The notes beneath the pieces were generated by a model. That model was not told the DNA's origin. It did not search any database and saw nothing but the letters and a program-made list of their open reading frames with translations. Made by a program: the position numbers and the translations under genes. From Thermoplasmata archaeon (GTDB lineage: Archaea > Thermoplasmatota > Thermoplasmata > RBG-16-68-12), in assembly GCA_013329855.1 (NCBI GenBank), contig DUJI01000082.1, forward strand, positions 1 to 6,909: DNA of 6,909 nucleotides, in the 5' to 3' direction. Positions 5,504-6,909 of this stretch are shown here, piece by piece; position 1 is the first letter of the stretch; each line of letters opens with the position of its first letter.

Positions 5504-6265
5504 ATGAACATCTACGTGCGACTCGTATACCGCAATCTGCGGGCGAACTTGGACAAAGCCTCCCTGTTCTTCGAGCTCGTCTTCCCTCTCTTCTTCATCT
5601 TCGTCCAGGGACCTGCGATCGGAGGAACGGGGCTCCAGCTCGACCTCGGCGGGAAGATCGTGGGCTACGCGGAGTATCTCGCGACGGGTGCGGTAACCCT
5701 CACCGTGATCAACGGGGGGACCAACGCGGGCACTCAGCTTTGGTTCGACCGCAAGAACGGGATGTTCGAGCAGCTCCTCATGGGCCCGTTCACGCGGGCT
5801 CAGTACATCCTGAGCATCATCCTGGCGACCCTCATCATCGGGGTCGTCGGCTCGCTCCTCGTCTTCGCGTTCGCCTTCCCCGTGGTGGGCGCCGGGATCG
5901 CGTTCACCCTCCGCGGGCAACTGCTGATCGCTGCCGCGCTCTTCCTTGGCACCGTGTTCTTCGGATCCTTCGCGATCACGCTCTCCGTAGCCCTGAGATC
6001 CTCGGAGACGTTCCAAGTCGTCTCGACCTTCGCCTTCTTCATCTTCCTGTTCACTTCCTCCGTGTTCTTCCCCACGGGTTCCGCCCCTCTGGCAATCCAG
6101 ATCGTGAGCCTGGGCAATCCACTCACCTACACCACGGACATCTTCCGCGCGGGGATCTTCGACGCCCTCACACCGCTGGTCTCTCTGGAGCTCCTCGTGC
6201 TGGGTCTGGAAGCTGTGGTGATGTTCGTCTTGGCCGTCGTCGCGTTCCGGCGGATCCGAGTCTGA
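5504..6265 (+). CDS. ABC-2 type export transporter, permease subunit
   Basis: This is a 253-residue membrane protein of the ABC-2 family and the partner of the ATPase encoded immediately upstream. Six membrane segments are visible at about residues 21-39, 57-78, 101-128, 139-163, 170-190 and 228-248. A short basic N-terminus (VRLVYRNLRANLDK) lies in the cytoplasm. Between segments 2 and 3 is the DRKNGMFEQLLMGPFTR region (82-98), the family's usual cytoplasmic contact with the ATPase. The stretch SSVFFPTG (185-192), followed by NPLTYTTDIFR (205-215), matches the family's most conserved block before the last segment. Length is normal for a permease that works as a homodimer with two ATPases. 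No second permease gene follows, which agrees with a homodimer. The start follows the ATPase stop by one base, implying translational coupling. Confidence 0.94.
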   Translation: MNIYVRLVYRNLRANLDKASLFFELVFPLFFIFVQGPAIGGTGLQLDLGGKIVGYAEYLATGAVTLTVINGGTNAGTQLWFDRKNGMFEQLLMGPFTRAQYILSIILATLIIGVVGSLLVFAFAFPVVGAGIAFTLRGQLLIAAALFLGTVFFGSFAITLSVALRSSETFQVVSTFAFFIFLFTSSVFFPTGSAPLAIQIVSLGNPLTYTTDIFRAGIFDALTPLVSLELLVLGLEAVVMFVLAVVAFRRIRV

Positions 6266-6316
6266 GACGCGCAGGCGTGGGAACGCTGGCATCGGGCCCG
6301 CGGGAGTGAACAAGCG

Positions 6317-6324
6317 TTAAGTGC
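6317..6324 (+). promoter_or_regulatory. Possible TATA-like box (TTAAGTGC)
   Basis: This is the only A/T-rich core in the 88-base spacer after the permease gene. It is centred about 35 bases before the ATG at 6354 and is the same octamer found at 2481-2488. It would place the transcript start near 6345, giving a leader of about 10 bases with no Shine-Dalgarno site. No T-run or convincing terminator was seen between the permease stop and this point, so read-through from the ABC genes is also possible. Confidence 0.3.
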
Positions 6325-6353
6325 CGCCGGGGCCATGGCCGCTCCGACCTCCC

Positions 6354-6909
6354 ATGCGGATCGTCTCCCTGGTGCCCGCTGCGACGGAGATGTGCTTCGT
6401 GCTGGGTCTCGGAGGCGACGTGGTCGGCGTGTCGCCGGAGTGCGATTACCCGCCCGCGACGTCGGAGATCTCCAAGGTCAGCCGGGCCTTGCTCGACTAC
6501 GAAGGCAAGGACAGCGCGGAGACAAGCCGAATGGTCGGGAAGCGTCTGGCGTCGGGGGGTGCGCTCTACCGAGTGGATGGCCAGGCGCTCCAGGATGCCG
6601 CACCCGACGTCATCCTGACCCAGGGTCTCTGCGACGTGTGCGCGCCCACGACGGACGACGTCCGCGCTGTCGCGGCGAAACTGGCCAAGAGGCCGCGAAT
6701 CGTACCCCTGGACCCGCACTCGCTCAAGGACGTGCTCCAGGACGTCCAGCGCGTGGGAGCCGCGTGCGGCGCCGTCGGAGCCGCCACAAACGCCGTGAGT
6801 GACCTGCGGGACCGGATCGAGAATGTCGCGTTCCTGACCTCCCACGTCCATGAGCGGCCCCGGACGTTGTGCCTGGAGTGGCTCGACCCGCTCTTCTTGG
6901 CAGGCCACC
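6354..6909 (+). CDS. Cytosolic BtuF-like cobalamin-binding-type protein, N-terminal part (3' end outside window)
   Basis: The first 185 residues of this protein lie in the window, and the frame stays open to the right edge. It begins MRIVSLVPAATE, the typical first strand and helix of the BtuF/FhuD-type binding-protein fold (COG0614-like). Characteristic motifs of the stand-alone "cobalamin-binding" subgroup follow: ECDYP at 29-33, ILTQGLCDVC at 87-96, PLDPHSL at 118-124 and CLEWLDPLFLAGH at 173-185. There is no signal peptide or lipobox, so it should be cytoplasmic and not a standard transporter binding protein. The true ligand, a corrinoid or another cofactor, is uncertain. Five cysteines (14, 30, 93, 96, 138) plus Cys173 are visible, and CDVC is a CxxC pair. 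The ATG has no Shine-Dalgarno site. An in-frame GTG at 6321 would add a proline-rich leader absent from relatives. An ATG at 6335 is in another frame. Confidence 0.9.
   Translation, partial: MRIVSLVPAATEMCFVLGLGGDVVGVSPECDYPPATSEISKVSRALLDYEGKDSAETSRMVGKRLASGGALYRVDGQALQDAAPDVILTQGLCDVCAPTTDDVRAVAAKLAKRPRIVPLDPHSLKDVLQDVQRVGAACGAVGAATNAVSDLRDRIENVAFLTSHVHERPRTLCLEWLDPLFLAGH

Noticed and set aside
6275..6300. Short inverted repeats after the permease gene (GCGT-N4-ACGC and CGGGCCCG) as a terminator
   Set aside because: Stems of 4 bases in GC-rich DNA are expected by chance, and no T-run follows.
6335..6802. Open frame of 155 codons on the + strand at the right end
   Set aside because: It is an out-of-frame reading of the BtuF-like gene, rich in Arg, Gly and Pro. 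The frame from 6354 carries the conserved motifs and stays open to the edge.
1..6909. Mobile elements, CRISPR arrays, tRNA or rRNA genes
   Set aside because: Reading both strands showed no transposase or integrase motifs, no regularly spaced repeats and no cloverleaf or rRNA-like stretch.

Overview
The window is GC-rich and every gene I can support is on the + strand. It most likely comes from a GC-rich archaeon, perhaps Thermoplasmatota-like. The main evidence is an archaeal-type 20S proteasome pair (beta and alpha), A/T-rich TATA-like boxes in otherwise GC-rich spacers, and a mix of genes with clear Shine-Dalgarno sites and genes with none. The archaeal call is fairly secure from the proteasome sequences. 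The phylum is a guess. Actinobacteria also have high GC and a beta-alpha gene order, but both subunits here read as archaeal.

Layout: (1) 2-2059, the 3' part of a large RND/MMPL-family membrane exporter, cut by the left edge. (2) 2125-2463, a small, unrecognised protein with two predicted membrane segments. (3) 2514-3098, a winged-helix DNA-binding protein with a C-terminal domain I cannot assign. (4) 3176-3754 and 3756-4424, proteasome beta then alpha, one base apart and surely co-transcribed, followed by a hairpin-plus-T terminator that includes the alpha stop codon. (5) 4525-5502 and 5504-6265, the ATPase and permease of an ABC-2 (drug/polysaccharide export type) transporter, also one base apart. 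They have their own TATA-like box and an unusual set of repeats in the leader. (6) 6354 to the right edge, the N-terminal 185 residues of a cytosolic, BtuF-related cobalamin-binding-type protein, open at the window end.

The two gene pairs look like independent transcription units. The proteasome would degrade unfolded or targeted proteins with the help of an ATPase not encoded here. The ABC pair and the MMPL protein are membrane export systems with unknown substrates. No functional link between these units can be proved from the window. No RNA genes, CRISPR arrays, insertion sequences or tRNA-like attachment sites were seen, and no spacer is longer than about 100 bases.

The points most worth checking are: the beta subunit begins Met-Thr-Thr-Thr with no propeptide; the alpha subunit has lost two of the three residues of the YDR gate motif; the ABC leader has one arm able to pair fully with either of two near-identical partners, one of which covers the ribosome binding site; and a perfect 7-bp dyad lies upstream of the proteasome genes.
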